Part shown: positions 16,113-26,796 of the stretch, one piece after another
How the letters are laid out: each line of letters begins with the position of its first letter
How positions within the stretch are numbered: the first letter of the stretch is position 1
Source: Pseudonocardia sp. CNS-004
GTDB lineage: Bacteria > Actinomycetota > Actinomycetes > Mycobacteriales > Pseudonocardiaceae
DNA length: 64,000 nucleotides
Reading direction: 5' to 3'
Assembly (NCBI GenBank): GCA_001942185.1
Contig: MKJV01000068.1
Span: 486,413-550,412, forward strand
The notes under the pieces: model-generated
What the model saw: the letters and a program-made list of their open reading frames with translations, nothing else
What the model was told of the DNA's origin: nothing
Database searches by the model: none
Translations under genes and position numbers: made by a program

Positions 16113-16559
16113 ATGTCGACATCTCACCAGGGCACCCCCAGCACGGGCTACGACGACGCCGTCGGGCGCACCAAGCCGTCGGGGTGGGTGATCGGGCTCG
16201 CCGTGTTCGCGGGTGTCCTCATGATCATCGCGGGGTTCTTCCAGGTCATCGCCGGGTTGGTGGCGCTGTTCCAGAACGAGATCTACGTGGTCGGACCGCA
16301 GTACGTGGTTTCCTTCGACGTGACGACCTGGGGTTGGATCCACCTTCTGGTCGGCATCGCGCTCATCCTGGCCGGCTGCGCCGTACTGACCGGCCAGCTG
16401 TGGGGGCGGGTGATCGGGATCGGGATCGCCGCGCTGAGCATGATCGCCAACTTCGCGTTCTTGCCCTACTACCCCTTCTGGGCGTTGGCGATCATCGCCC
16501 TGGACGTCTTCGTGATCTGGGCGCTGTGCTCGTACGACCGCGAGGCAGCAGGCCGCTGA
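16113..16559 (+). CDS. DUF7144 family four-helix membrane protein
   Basis: A 148-residue protein with a short polar N-terminus and four membrane helices (GLAVFAGVLMIIAGFFQVIAG, TWGWIHLLVGIALILAGCAV, GIGIAALSMIANFAFLPYYP, ALAIIALDVFVIWALCSY). The block WGWIHLLVG and the pattern NFAFLPYYPFW are characteristic of this actinobacterial family. GGAGGAGG precedes the ATG. It is followed after 51 bp by the small paralogue gene, probably one transcript driven from the dyad-bearing promoter. Function unknown. Confidence 0.85.
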   Translation: MSTSHQGTPSTGYDDAVGRTKPSGWVIGLAVFAGVLMIIAGFFQVIAGLVALFQNEIYVVGPQYVVSFDVTTWGWIHLLVGIALILAGCAVLTGQLWGRVIGIGIAALSMIANFAFLPYYPFWALAIIALDVFVIWALCSYDREAAGR

Positions 16560-16610
16560 TCGGCAGCCACGTCGCCTCGCAGAACGGGCAGGCGGGAATC
16601 GGAGTCGACG

Positions 16611-16817
16611 ATGGAGCGTGCGCGATACGAGATCAGGGTGAACGGCCATCTCTCCGAGCGCGCACGCAGCGCGTTCTGCACGATGAGAGTCCGATGCGTC
16701 CCAGCGCAGACGATCGTGTTCGGGGAGCTGGACGAGCAGTCCGACCTGCGCGACCTGCTGGCCCTGTGCAGTTCCATGGGGCTGGAGGTCGTTTCCCTGG
16801 AGCGGCTGCCGGGATGA
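16611..16817 (+). CDS. Small conserved protein, paralogue of the gene at 12789-12995
   Basis: A 68-residue protein, MERARYEIRVNGHLSERARS onward, with PAQTIVFGELDEQSDLRDLL and a closing GLEVVSLERLPG. GGAG lies six bases before the ATG. It shares the RY..RV.G.LS...RSAF, P.QT, GE and VVS positions with the other copy, so the two form a family within this island. No catalytic motif is evident; a small binding or regulatory domain is likely. Confidence 0.65.
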   Translation: MERARYEIRVNGHLSERARSAFCTMRVRCVPAQTIVFGELDEQSDLRDLLALCSSMGLEVVSLERLPG

Positions 16818-17028
16818 CGGCCGCTGTCACTCCGCGAACCAGACCTCCGCGAGGTCGGCGGCGACGGGATCCTGGTCGTCGGCGACCCGTTCGATCGCAC
16901 GCGCCAGTGCGAGCGACAGCGTCACGCTCAGATCGCAGAGCCCCGTTTCGCCATCGTCGCGCGTGATCCGGCACCAGGCACGCCTGGCACGAGCGACTGG
17001 CGGCGCCGTGCGAGCCGGCGAGCCGGGG
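16818..17028. other. Gap between stress island and glycerol locus
   Basis: A minus-strand frame ending at 16827 reads CRITRDDGETGLCDLSVTLS and then LALARAIERVADDQDPVAAD, strongly coding-like in composition. It has no start of its own and overlaps the end of glpK1 in another frame. It may be a gene remnant; no family was recognised. Confidence 0.3.
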
Positions 17029-18525
17029 TCAATCGGCGGTCGGCGACTGCACCCAACCGTAGGAGCGGTTGACCGCCCGGCCCCAGTTCTCGTGCTCGCG
17101 GCGGCGCAGGCCGTCGTCCATCGCGGGTGTCCAGGCCGCGGCCCGGTGCCAGTTGGCGCGCAGCACCCCGAGGTCGGACCAGTACCCGACGGCGAGCCCC
17201 GCCGCGTACGCCGCCCCGAGCGACACCGCCTCGGAGCCGAGCGGGCGCTCCACCGGAACGTCCAGGACGTCGGCGACGAACTGCATGAGCAGGTGGTTGG
17301 CGGTCATCCCGCCGTCGACCTTGAGCCGGGCGACCGGCACGCCCGAGTCGGCGTTCATCGCATCGACGACCTCGCGGGTCTGCCAGCCCGTCGCCTCCAG
17401 CACGGCACGGGCGAGGTGGCCGCGGTTGATGAACGAGGTCAGCCCGACCATCACCCCACGCGCCTCGGGGTGCCAGCGCGGCGAGTACAGCCCGGAGAAC
17501 GCGGGCACGATGTAGCAGCCGCCGTTGTCCGGCACGGAGCTCGCGAGCGTCTCGATCTGGGCCGCCGTGCCGATCATCCCGAGCGAGTCGCGGAACCACT
17601 GCACGAGCGAGCCGGTGACGGCGATCGCGCCCTCCAGCGCGTACACCGGCTTGTCGTCGAAGAGGTAGCCGACGGTCGGGATCAGGCCGTGCGTCGACTC
17701 CGCCAGCCGGGTGCCCGTGTTCATGAGCAGGAACGCCCCGGTGCCGTACGTGCACTTGATCTCACCGGGGGCGAAGCAGACCTGGCCGACGAGCGCCGCC
17801 TGCTGGTCGCCGAGCGCGCCCGCGACCGGCACCCCGGGCAGCACCGTGGTGCAGGTGCCGTAGACCTCGGCGTTCGGGCGGATCTCCGGGAGCATCCGGC
17901 GCGGCACCCGCAGCACGTCCAGCAGCTCGTCGGACCACTCCAGCGTGCGGACGTCCATGAGCATGGTCCGGCCCGCGTTCGTGACGTCGGTGACGTGCCG
18001 GCCGGTGAGCCGCCAGATCAGCCAGCTCTCCATCGTGCCGAACAGCACGTCGCCGGCCTCCGCACCCTCCCGCGCGCCGGGCACGTGGTCGAGCAGCCAG
18101 CGCAGCCGCGGGCCCGCGAAGTAGGAGGCGGGCGGCAGCCCGCAGACGGAGGTGATCAGCGGCGCGTGGCCGTCGTCGACGAGGCGGGCGACGATGCCGT
18201 CGGTGCGGGTGTCCTGCCAGGTGATCGCCCTGGCCAGCGGTACGCCGGTGTGCCGGTTCCAGATCACCGTGGTCTCGCGCTGGTTGGCGATGCCGAGGCC
18301 GACGAGGTCTTCCGGGGTGAGACCGGCCCGCTTCAACGCCGCCGGTACGACGCGGGTGACGTTGCGCCAGATCTCGGCGGCGTCGTGCTCAACCAGCCCC
18401 GGCCGCGGGTAGTGCTGGCGGTGCTCCCGCTGGGCGACGGCGAGCATCCGGCCCGCCCGGTTGAACAGGAGGCACCGGGTGGAGGTGGTCCCCTGGTCGA
18501 TCGCGGCAACGACACGCTCACTCAC
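17029..18525 (-). CDS. glpK: Glycerol kinase, copy 1
   Basis: A 498-residue FGGY-family kinase that phosphorylates glycerol to sn-glycerol 3-phosphate with ATP. The N-terminal ATP-binding block [15 protein letters not shown], the GlpK hallmarks NQRETTVIWNRHTG and WQDTRTD, and the C-terminal FGGY signature region (LKVDGGMTANHLLMQFVAD) are all present. The GTG at 18525 gives the standard family length. It is downstream of the IclR regulator on the same strand (62 bp) and so is probably co-expressed with it. A second, diverged glycerol kinase lies 1.8 kb away on the other strand; the division of labour is unknown. Confidence 0.93.
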   Translation of the reverse strand: MSERVVAAIDQGTTSTRCLLFNRAGRMLAVAQREHRQHYPRPGLVEHDAAEIWRNVTRVVPAALKRAGLTPEDLVGLGIANQRETTVIWNRHTGVPLARAITWQDTRTDGIVARLVDDGHAPLITSVCGLPPASYFAGPRLRWLLDHVPGAREGAEAGDVLFGTMESWLIWRLTGRHVTDVTNAGRTMLMDVRTLEWSDELLDVLRVPRRMLPEIRPNAEVYGTCTTVLPGVPVAGALGDQQAALVGQVCFAPGEIKCTYGTGAFLLMNTGTRLAESTHGLIPTVGYLFDDKPVYALEGAIAVTGSLVQWFRDSLGMIGTAAQIETLASSVPDNGGCYIVPAFSGLYSPRWHPEARGVMVGLTSFINRGHLARAVLEATGWQTREVVDAMNADSGVPVARLKVDGGMTANHLLMQFVADVLDVPVERPLGSEAVSLGAAYAAGLAVGYWSDLGVLRANWHRAAAWTPAMDDGLRRREHENWGRAVNRSYGWVQSPTAD

Positions 18526-18587
18526 GCCGATCGCCCCGCCCCGGGAGTCAGGAACGCCACGTTCCTGAACCTTGCCGCCGCCGGCGG

Positions 18588-19352
18588 TCACGGGCTCGCC
18601 ACCAGCGCCGCCGAGATCTCCCGGGCCGCTGCCACCAGCTGCTCCGCCAGCCACGGGCGCAGCTCCCCGCCGATGCCGTAGAGGTCCTCCACCGGGCCGA
18701 CCACGGCGAGCGCGCCGACCACGATCCCGCCGCTCGCGCGCAGCGGCGCGGCCGCGCCGCCCGCGCCCGACTCGTACTCCCCCGACTCGCTCGTCCATCC
18801 CCGCCTTCTGGCGAGGGCGAGCTGGGCCTCCAGCCCGGGGACCGTGACGCAGGTGCGCCCGGTCCAGCGCTGCAGGTCGAGGTCGCGGGCGGGCGGGGTG
18901 GCGACCGGGGCGAACGCGAGGAGGCACTTGCCGAGCGCGGTGGCGTGCAGCGGCTGTTCCTCGCCGGTGCGGATCCGCTGCGGGGTGCCGTCGGGGCGGA
19001 AGACGTGGTGGACGAGCCGGACCGCACGCGACTCCGCGACGCCGAGGTGCACGGCCAGCCCGGTGCTGCCGGCGAGGGAGTCGGCCCAGTTCATGGCGCG
19101 CGCCCGCAGGTCGTGCCGGTCCCAGCCCCCGCGGCCGAGCTCGCGCAGCGCCGAGCCGAGCCGGTAGCGGGCCGAGGAGGTGTCCTGGTCGACGAACCCG
19201 ACGTCGCGCAGTGTGCGGACGATGCCGTGGGCGGTGGGTCGCGGGAGGTCCAGCGCGGCGGCGAGCTCGTTCAGACCCAGCGGCCGGTCCGTGCTGCCGA
19301 GCAGCCGCAGCACGGCGGCGGCCCGTTCGATGGACTGGATGGCGCCGGGCAC
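18588..19352 (-). CDS. IclR-family transcriptional regulator of glycerol genes (GylR-like)
   Basis: A 254-residue regulator with an N-terminal winged helix (SIERAAAVLRLLGSTDRPLG, LPRPTAHGIVRTLRDVGFV) and a C-terminal IclR ligand domain (PLHATALGKCLLAFAP, then GGIVVGALAVVGPVEDL). In Streptomyces, IclR-type GylR represses the gyl glycerol operon. Here the gene sits between glpK1 and glpF and faces a perfect palindrome at 19397-19413, so it very likely represses the divergent glpF-glpK2-glpD operon and its own transcript, responding to glycerol or glycerol 3-phosphate. Confidence 0.9.
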   Translation of the reverse strand: MPGAIQSIERAAAVLRLLGSTDRPLGLNELAAALDLPRPTAHGIVRTLRDVGFVDQDTSSARYRLGSALRELGRGGWDRHDLRARAMNWADSLAGSTGLAVHLGVAESRAVRLVHHVFRPDGTPQRIRTGEEQPLHATALGKCLLAFAPVATPPARDLDLQRWTGRTCVTVPGLEAQLALARRRGWTSESGEYESGAGGAAAPLRASGGIVVGALAVVGPVEDLYGIGGELRPWLAEQLVAAAREISAALVASP

Positions 19353-19396
19353 CCCGCGACTCTACGACAGCCGATGTGATGTTCGTCCGATCGGCG

Positions 19397-19413
19397 GTTC
19401 GACAATGTCGAAC
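19397..19413. promoter_or_regulatory. IclR-type operator in the glpF promoter region
   Basis: GTTCGACAATGTCGAAC is a perfect 8-1-8 palindrome in the 143-bp divergent region, 45 bp upstream of the IclR start and 83 bp upstream of glpF. The TTCG/CGAA arms resemble IclR-family sites. A 10-mer GTTCGTCCGA just to its left (19381-19390) recurs at 21845-21854 before glpD. Confidence 0.75.
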
Positions 19414-19495
19414 ACCGCCCGTTGACCGCCCCCTCGGGCCTCTTTAGCGTCCGACCGATCCGCCGCAGGGCGGGAGACATCCAGGGAGGACTTCG

Positions 19496-20305
19496 ATGGC
19501 GAAGAACTCGATGATGGGGGAACTGTGGGCCGAGTTCTTCGGCACCATGATCCTCATCTTGTTCGGCGTCGGCGTGGTCGCGCAGGTCGTCACCACGCCC
19601 GACGGCAGCCTCGGCGATCACGACTCGATCGCGTGGGCGTGGGGGATCGGCGTGATCCTCGGCATCTACGTGTCCGGGCGGCTGTCCGGCGGACACATCA
19701 ACCCGGCGGTCACGATCGCGTTCGCGGTGTTCGAGGGGTTTCCGTGGCGCAAGGTCGGCCCCTACATCCTCGCCCAGACCGCCGGCGCCTTCGTCGCGGC
19801 GCTGATCGTGCGGTTCGTCTACGCGGACCTGATCTTCAAGATCGACCCGAACCACACCGACACGCAGGGGATCTTCTCGACGCTGCCCGGCAACGGGGTG
19901 GACGGGGTGAGCATCGGCACCGCGTTCTTCGACCAGATCGTCGGCACCGCGATCCTGCTCTTCGTGGTCTGCGCGCTCGTCCACGCGCGCAACAACCCGC
20001 CGCTGTCGAACCTGGCCCCCGTGGTCATCGGCCTGCTCGTCGTCGGCATCGGCATGGCATGGGGCGCCAACGCCGGCTACGCGATCAATCCGGCCCGCGA
20101 CTTCGGGCCCCGACTGGCGTCGTTCGTCACCGGTTACTCGACGGCGTGGGTGGACCAGAACGGCATCGTCTACTTCTGGCTGCCGATCGTCGCGCCGATC
20201 ATCGGTGGGCTGATCGGTACCGCTGCCTTCAAGTACCTCATCGCCCGCTACATCCCCGAGGACGAGACGACGCCCACGCCCGTCGGCCGCGACGTCCCCC
20301 AGTAG
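19496..20305 (+). CDS. glpF: Glycerol facilitator / aquaglyceroporin (MIP family)
   Basis: A 269-residue membrane channel with six helices and both NPA boxes: HINPAVT near residue 68 and AINPARD near residue 197. The Asp after the second NPAR is the marker of glycerol-conducting members. It provides passive glycerol entry. GGGAGG is present upstream of the ATG. It is the first gene of the glpF-glpK2-glpD operon (20 bp to glpK2), under the IclR palindrome. Confidence 0.93.
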   Translation: MAKNSMMGELWAEFFGTMILILFGVGVVAQVVTTPDGSLGDHDSIAWAWGIGVILGIYVSGRLSGGHINPAVTIAFAVFEGFPWRKVGPYILAQTAGAFVAALIVRFVYADLIFKIDPNHTDTQGIFSTLPGNGVDGVSIGTAFFDQIVGTAILLFVVCALVHARNNPPLSNLAPVVIGLLVVGIGMAWGANAGYAINPARDFGPRLASFVTGYSTAWVDQNGIVYFWLPIVAPIIGGLIGTAAFKYLIARYIPEDETTPTPVGRDVPQ

Positions 20306-20324
20306 AAGAGCAGAGGAGAGCCTC

Positions 20325-21840
<1,516 letters not shown>

Positions 21841-21844
21841 ACTC

Positions 21845-21854
21845 GTTCGTCCGA
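21845..21854 (+). promoter_or_regulatory. Repeated 10-mer GTTCGTCCGA before glpD
   Basis: The same 10-mer is found at 19381-19390 beside the IclR palindrome. Here it falls in the 52-bp glpK2-glpD gap, followed by another GTTCG at 21859. It may be a half-site for the same regulator; this is inferred from position only. Confidence 0.35.
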
Positions 21855-21892
21855 GGTCGTTCGTGGGCGTCGCTTCGAGAAAGGGAACAACC

Positions 21893-23602
21893 ATGAGATC
21901 GGTCGCGCTCTCCCCGCAGGCCCGAGATGCGGCGCTCGACGCGATGAGCTCGACCGAACTCGACGTTCTGGTCGTCGGGGGCGGTGTCGTGGGCAGCGGG
22001 GCCGCCCTCGACGCCGCCACCCGCGGCCTGTCCGTCGGGCTCGTCGAGGCCCGCGACTTCGCCTCCGGCACGTCGAGCCGGTCCAGCAAGCTGATCCACG
22101 GTGGCCTGCGCTACCTGGAGATGCTGGACTTCCGGCTCGTCGCCGAGGCGCTGCAGGAGCGCGGGCTGCTCATCCAGACGCTCGCACCGCACCTCGTCAA
22201 GCCCGTGCCGTTCCTCTACCCGCTCACCCACCGCGGGTGGGAGCGGTTCTACGCCGGGGCAGGCCTCGCCCTCTACGACTCGCTGGGGCTGCTGTCCGGA
22301 CGCTCCCGCGGCGTACCGGCCCACCGCCACCTCACCCGCCGCGGCGCGCGCAAGATCGTGCCGTCGCTGCGCAAGGAGTCCCTCATCGGGGCGATGCTCT
22401 ACTTCGACGCCCAGGTCGACGACGCCCGGCACACCATGTTCGTCGCGCGCACGGCCGCGGCGTACGGGGCGCATGTCGCGTCCCGGGCGCGGGTGGTCGG
22501 GCTGCTGCGTGAGGGCGAGCGGGTCACCGGGGCCGAGGTGCACGACCTGGAGTCCGGGCGCACGCTGCGGATCCGGGCCCGCCAGATGATCAACGCGACC
22601 GGGGTCTGGACCGACGAGACCCAGGGGCTGGCCGGCGAGCGCGGACAGTTCCACGTGCGGGCGAGCAAGGGCATCCACCTCGTCGTCCCGCGCGACCGGA
22701 TCCGCGGCGACTCCGGGCTGATCCTGCGCACCGAGAAGTCGGTGCTCTTCGTCATCCCGTGGGGCCGGCACTGGATCATCGGCACCACCGACACCGATTG
22801 GCGGCTCGGCCTCGCCCACCCCGCGGCCAGCGCCGCCGACATCGAGTACCTGCTCGACCACGTCAACGCCGTGCTGGAGCAGCCGCTCACCCACGAGGAC
22901 GTCGAGGGTGTCTACGCGGGGCTGCGGCCGCTGCTGTCGGGCGAGTCGGAGTCGACGTCCAAGCTGTCGCGGGAACACGCCGTCGCGCACACCGTGCCGG
23001 GGTTGGTGGTCGTGGCGGGCGGCAAGTACACGACCTACCGCGTGATGGCCAAGGACGCCGTCGACGCCGCGGTGCACGGGCTGCACGTCAAGGTGCCGCC
23101 GTCGGTCACCGAGAACGTCCCGCTGCTCGGGGCCGAGGGGTACACGGCGCTGAAGAACGCGGCGCCGCTGCTCGCCCAGCAGTACGGCGTGCACGAGGCA
23201 CGCATCCTGCACCTGCTCGGCCGCTACGGTTCGCTGATCCACGAGGTGCTGGCGCCCGTGCAGGACGACCCGAGCCTCGGCGAGCCGCTCGCCGGCGCAT
23301 CCGACCACCTCCGCGCGGAGATCGTCTACGCCGCCTCGCACGAGGGCGCTCGGCACCTCGACGACGTCCTCGCCCGCCGCACCCGCATCTCGATCGAGAC
23401 GTTCGACCGGGGTGTCGGCGCCGTGGAGGAGGTCGCACAGCTCGTCGCCCCGGTGCTGGGGTGGAGCCAGGAGCAGATCGAGCGGGAGGTCGAGCACTAC
23501 CGCAAGCGCGTCGAGGCCGAGCGGGAGAGCCAGAAGATGCCCGACGACGAGACCGCCGACTCCGCCCGCATGGGCGCGCCGGAGGTCGTGCCCGTGGTCT
23601 AG
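21893..23602 (+). CDS. glpD: Glycerol-3-phosphate dehydrogenase (FAD, aerobic)
   Basis: A 569-residue flavoprotein that oxidises glycerol 3-phosphate to dihydroxyacetone phosphate and feeds electrons to the respiratory quinone pool. The N-terminal dinucleotide loop DVLVVGGGVVGSGAALDAA, the family block SSRSSKLIHGGLRYLE, the core WGRHWIIGTTDTDW and VAGGKYTTYRVMA are all present, and the helical C-terminal domain extends past residue 400. The ATG at 21893 follows AAAGGG. It completes the pathway from GlpF and GlpK2 in one operon; peripheral membrane location expected. Confidence 0.93.
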   Translation: MRSVALSPQARDAALDAMSSTELDVLVVGGGVVGSGAALDAATRGLSVGLVEARDFASGTSSRSSKLIHGGLRYLEMLDFRLVAEALQERGLLIQTLAPHLVKPVPFLYPLTHRGWERFYAGAGLALYDSLGLLSGRSRGVPAHRHLTRRGARKIVPSLRKESLIGAMLYFDAQVDDARHTMFVARTAAAYGAHVASRARVVGLLREGERVTGAEVHDLESGRTLRIRARQMINATGVWTDETQGLAGERGQFHVRASKGIHLVVPRDRIRGDSGLILRTEKSVLFVIPWGRHWIIGTTDTDWRLGLAHPAASAADIEYLLDHVNAVLEQPLTHEDVEGVYAGLRPLLSGESESTSKLSREHAVAHTVPGLVVVAGGKYTTYRVMAKDAVDAAVHGLHVKVPPSVTENVPLLGAEGYTALKNAAPLLAQQYGVHEARILHLLGRYGSLIHEVLAPVQDDPSLGEPLAGASDHLRAEIVYAASHEGARHLDDVLARRTRISIETFDRGVGAVEEVAQLVAPVLGWSQEQIEREVEHYRKRVEAERESQKMPDDETADSARMGAPEVVPVV

Positions 23603-23667
23603 GCCTCACCCGTCCGGTTGCCGGGAGAGGTGTGGAGCCGCGTATCCATGCAGTACTACTTGCAGAC

Positions 23668-23886
23668 ATGACCGACGAGAAGCCCACCCCGGGTCGCGAA
23701 CACATCGATCTGTCCCGCGACCCCAACCCCGGGGTGGCCGACCACGCCGCGCCCGATGGCGCCGAGCTCGACCCGCTGATCGACCTGTCCCGCGACCCCA
23801 ACCCCGGGGTGGCCGACCACGCCGCACCGGAGGACGACGAAGGCCCGGCGGGGCGACACCACCGGCCGGCCGCGGGGGGCGACTAG
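23668..23886 (+). CDS. Small protein with a duplicated 17-residue block
   Basis: A 72-residue acidic protein starting MTDEKPTPGREH and containing IDLSRDPNPGVADHAAP twice, 25 residues apart, with a His/Arg-rich tail. There are no membrane segments. The ribosome binding site is weak, but the near-perfect protein repeat in frame supports coding. It follows glpD by 65 bp. Function unknown; the repeat could be a short binding motif in a disordered protein. Confidence 0.6.
   Translation: MTDEKPTPGREHIDLSRDPNPGVADHAAPDGAELDPLIDLSRDPNPGVADHAAPEDDEGPAGRHHRPAAGGD
23704..23825 (+). repeat. 47-bp direct repeat, two copies 75 bp apart
   Basis: Copies at 23704-23750 and 23779-23825 differ at one position (T or C, silent in an Asp codon). 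The last 41 bases are identical. The period is a multiple of three, so the repeat extends the reading frame as a peptide duplication. Confidence 0.9.
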
Positions 23887-23992
23887 CCGGGGGACGCGTC
23901 ACACCACGCCATGATCGGTCCGAGATGTGCCGCAGCGCCCTCGCGGCGGCGAACGGCGTGATCTCGCAACGATCGCTGCCTCGTCGGCGGCG

Positions 23993-24040
23993 GTGGCGGG
24001 ACGACAGATCGGTCGTCCTGGCACCGTTTCCGGCGTTCAC
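23993..24040 (+). repeat. Interspersed hairpin element, copy A
   Basis: A conserved block of about 48 bp: GTGGCG, hairpin GACGACAGATCGGTCGTC (24000-24017), then GCACCGTTTCCGGCG and TCACG. Related blocks occur on the opposite strand at 45806-45855 and 60577-60625. This copy lies between two convergent genes (ends 23886 and 24110), so transcription termination is one possible role. Confidence 0.65.
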
Positions 24041-24109
24041 GGTCATCGGCCGGCCCGGCCCCCGTCCCTGATCGCCTGCGCGACACCGGCAGACTGCGGC
24101 ATCGCCCGT

Positions 24110-24550
24110 CTAGTCCTCGTCCCAGACACCGAGCAGGCTGACCAGTACGAACACCTGCACCGGCAGGGGAAGGCCGGGCAGCTCCGCCTCGGCCTCGCCG
24201 AACCAGTCGCTCGTGCGCCGGACCGCGCCGACCTGCTCGCCGTGGCGCACGAGCACCTGGTCGCGCCGCCACGGGGACGGGCGCTCGAAGGCGTGCACCG
24301 CGCCGTCGGCCTCGACGGTCCAGGTCGACCGGCCGACGCCGTCCGCGAGCGCGACGACACCCCCCGCCTCGTCACGCAGCCGGTAGCGGCGGCCCGTCCA
24401 CCCGCCGCGCGCCACGTCGTAGCGGTGACCGTCGAGCTCGAAGCTCCCACCGCCGATGAACGCCGACGGCTTCCACGTGCAGAGGGGTCGGTCGTCACGG
24501 GTGATGTCGTAGCGGGTGCTCAGCAGTCCGGTCCGGGACGCGCGCAGCAC
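24110..24550 (-). CDS. Conserved hypothetical protein, beta-rich
   Basis: A 146-residue soluble protein with an alternating beta pattern (RYDITRDDRPLCTWKPSAFI, GSFELDGHRYDVARGGW, RRYRLRDEAGGVVALADG, STWTVEADGAVHAFERP) that resembles the repeating strands of LURP-one/Tubby-like folds, and a hydrophobic C-terminus (LPVQVFVLVSLLGVWDED). GTG at 24550 is the most plausible start; GTG at 24571 is an alternative. It is convergent with the small repeat protein. No function can be assigned. Confidence 0.55.
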   Translation of the reverse strand: MLRASRTGLLSTRYDITRDDRPLCTWKPSAFIGGGSFELDGHRYDVARGGWTGRRYRLRDEAGGVVALADGVGRSTWTVEADGAVHAFERPSPWRRDQVLVRHGEQVGAVRRTSDWFGEAEAELPGLPLPVQVFVLVSLLGVWDED

Positions 24551-24617
24551 GATGCCACCCCACCATCCCACGACGTGATCCGCCAGAGCCCCGCGACTCC
24601 GTGCGTACCGTGACAGT

Positions 24618-25612
24618 GTGCCGGATCTGATCTCCCCCGACCTCATCACCGCGGCCGCCGAGCGCATCGGCGGCCACGTCCTGCGCACCCCCACCGTGCC
24701 CAGCCCCGGGCTCACCGAGCACCTCGGCGTGCCGGTGACCTGCAAGCTCGAACTGCTGCAGCGCACCGGCTCGTTCAAGCCGCGCGGCGCGATCAACACG
24801 CTACTCACGCTGTCCGCGGCCGAGCGCGCCACCGGGGTCGTCGGTGTCAGCGGGGGCAACCACGGTGTCGCGCTCGCCGACGCGGCCGCGACGCTCGGGG
24901 TCGCGGCCACGGTCGTGATGCCGGAGTCGGCGCCGCGGCGCTCCGTCGCCGCCGCCCGGGCCCGCGGCGCGGACGTCCGCCTCACCCCGGACATGGCGGG
25001 CGCGTTCGCGCTCCTCGACGAGCTGGTCGCCGCGGGCCGCACCCTCGTGCACCCGTTCGACGCCCCGGCCGTGATCGCCGGGCAGGGCACGGTCGGGCTG
25101 GAGCTCGCCGCGGACGCGCCGGACGTCACCGACGTGCTCGTCAGCATCGGCGGCGGCGGGCTGATCTCCGGTGTCGCGTCGCGCTGCGGGCGCAGCTGCC
25201 CGGTGTGCGGGTGTGGGGCGTGGAGACCGAGGGCGCCGACGCGATGTCGCGTGCCCTCGCCGCAGGCGCACCGGTCCCGACGGACCTGACGTCGATCGTG
25301 TCGACGTTGTCGGCCCCGTACGTCTCGGAGCTGACGCTCGCCCACGTCTCGGCGCTCGTCGAGGACGTCGTCGTGGTATCGGATGCCGACGCCGTGCGCG
25401 GCTGCCTCACCTTCGCCGAGGAGGCGAAGATCTGGACCGAGCCCGCGGCCGGGTGCCTGTTGCCCGCCGCACTCCGGGTGCTCGACCGGGTGGGGCCCGA
25501 CGCCCGGCTGGGTCTCGTGGTCTGCGGTGGCAACACGACCGCGGCCGACCTCGCGGGATGGGTGCGGCGTTTCGGCGCCACGGCGCTGCCGGCCCGCGTA
25601 CCGGTGGGTTAG
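24618..25612 (+). CDS. PLP-dependent threonine/serine dehydratase family protein (frameshift near 25190)
   Basis: About 331 residues after one lost base near 25190. The PLP lysine lies in RTGSFKPRGAIN near residue 54, the asparagine loop SGGNHGVALA near 80, and the phosphate-binding loop SIGGGGLISG near 178. After the break the frame resumes with VRVWGVETEGADAMSRALA and ends LGLVVCGGNTTAADLAGWV. It deaminates beta-hydroxy amino acids such as threonine or serine to 2-oxo acids; a racemase or related beta-eliminase cannot be excluded. No ACT domain is present, suggesting a catabolic form. Confidence 0.83.
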
Positions 25613-25676
25613 GCGACAGCACCCGCTCCTGCGTCGGGGCGGGACTTCCCGGCGCCCCGGCCGCGTTGGGGTGGGC

Positions 25677-26741
25677 GTGCGAGCGGAGAGCGGTGTCGTC
25701 GTCATCGGGGCCGGGCAGGCGGGGCTGTCGGCCGCGTACGGGCTGCGCCGCGCGGGGCTCGAGCCGGGCCCGGGGTTCGTCGTGCTCGACGGCGACGACG
25801 GCCCCGGCGGCGCGTGGCAGCACCGCTGGCGCACGCTGCGCGTCGACCGCGCACACCGGATCGCGAGCCTGCCGGGGCTGCCGTTCGAGCCCGCCGACCG
25901 CACGCTCCCCGCGGCCGAGATCGTGCCCGCCTACTTCGACTCCTACGAGCGGGTGTTCGACCTGCAGGTGCGGCGCCCGGTGCGGGTGGCCGCGGTGCGC
26001 TCGGTGGGCGCCGGCCTCGACGTCGAGACCGACGCCGGCACGTGGAGCACCCGCGCACTGATCAACGCCACCGGCACGTGGACGCGACCGTTCCTCCCCC
26101 GCTACCCCGGTGGCGGGTCCTTCCGCGGGCGCCAGCTGCACACGGTCGACTACGCCGGGCCGGACGAGTTCGCCGGCAGGCGCGTGGTCGTCGTGGGCGG
26201 CGGCACGTCGGCGGTGCAGCTGCTGATGGAGATCGCCCCGGTGGCGGCGGCCACGACGTGGGTCACCCGGCGCCCGCCGGAGTTCCACGACGAACCGTTC
26301 GACGAGGACGACGGCCGCGCCGCAGTGGCCCGGGTGGAGGAGCGGGTCCGGGCCGGGCTGCCGCCCCAGAGCGTCGTGAGCGTCACCGGGCTGCCGCGCA
26401 CCCCAGACGTGCAGGCCGCGCAGGCCGCGGGTGTGCTGCACCGGCTGCCGATGTTCGAGCGGATCACCCCGGACGGCGTGGCGTGGGCCGACGGCAGCTC
26501 CGTGGCCGCCGACGTGATCCTCTGGGCCACCGGGTGGCGCGCCGCGCTCGGCCACCTCACCCCGCTGCGGCTGCGCGGGCCGGGCGGCGGGATCGCGGTC
26601 GAGGGCACCCGGGTGCTGTCCGACCCGCGGATCCACCTCGTCGGCTACGGGCCCAGTGCCAGCACGATCGGCGCCAACCGGGCCGGGCAGGCCGCAGCGC
26701 GCGAGGTGGTCGCGCTCCTCGGGGAGCGCGCGGCCGCGTAG
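25677..26741 (+). CDS. Flavin-containing monooxygenase-like oxidoreductase
   Basis: A 354-residue protein with an N-terminal FAD loop ([17 protein letters not shown]), a second NAD(P)H loop ([16 protein letters not shown]) near residue 165, and the ATGW motif ([10 protein letters not shown]) typical of flavin monooxygenases. The FMO fingerprint region is not intact, so its oxygen chemistry is uncertain; it could be a simple NADPH-dependent flavin oxidase. The start is GTG 25677 or 25671 with a G-rich leader. It lies 64 bp after the dehydratase gene and may be co-transcribed. Confidence 0.78.
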   Translation: MRAESGVVVIGAGQAGLSAAYGLRRAGLEPGPGFVVLDGDDGPGGAWQHRWRTLRVDRAHRIASLPGLPFEPADRTLPAAEIVPAYFDSYERVFDLQVRRPVRVAAVRSVGAGLDVETDAGTWSTRALINATGTWTRPFLPRYPGGGSFRGRQLHTVDYAGPDEFAGRRVVVVGGGTSAVQLLMEIAPVAAATTWVTRRPPEFHDEPFDEDDGRAAVARVEERVRAGLPPQSVVSVTGLPRTPDVQAAQAAGVLHRLPMFERITPDGVAWADGSSVAADVILWATGWRAALGHLTPLRLRGPGGGIAVEGTRVLSDPRIHLVGYGPSASTIGANRAGQAAAREVVALLGERAAA

Positions 26742-26796
26742 CCCCCTGGCCGGCAGCCGGGCCGAACCGTCGGGATCGCGTGACACACTGACCGCC

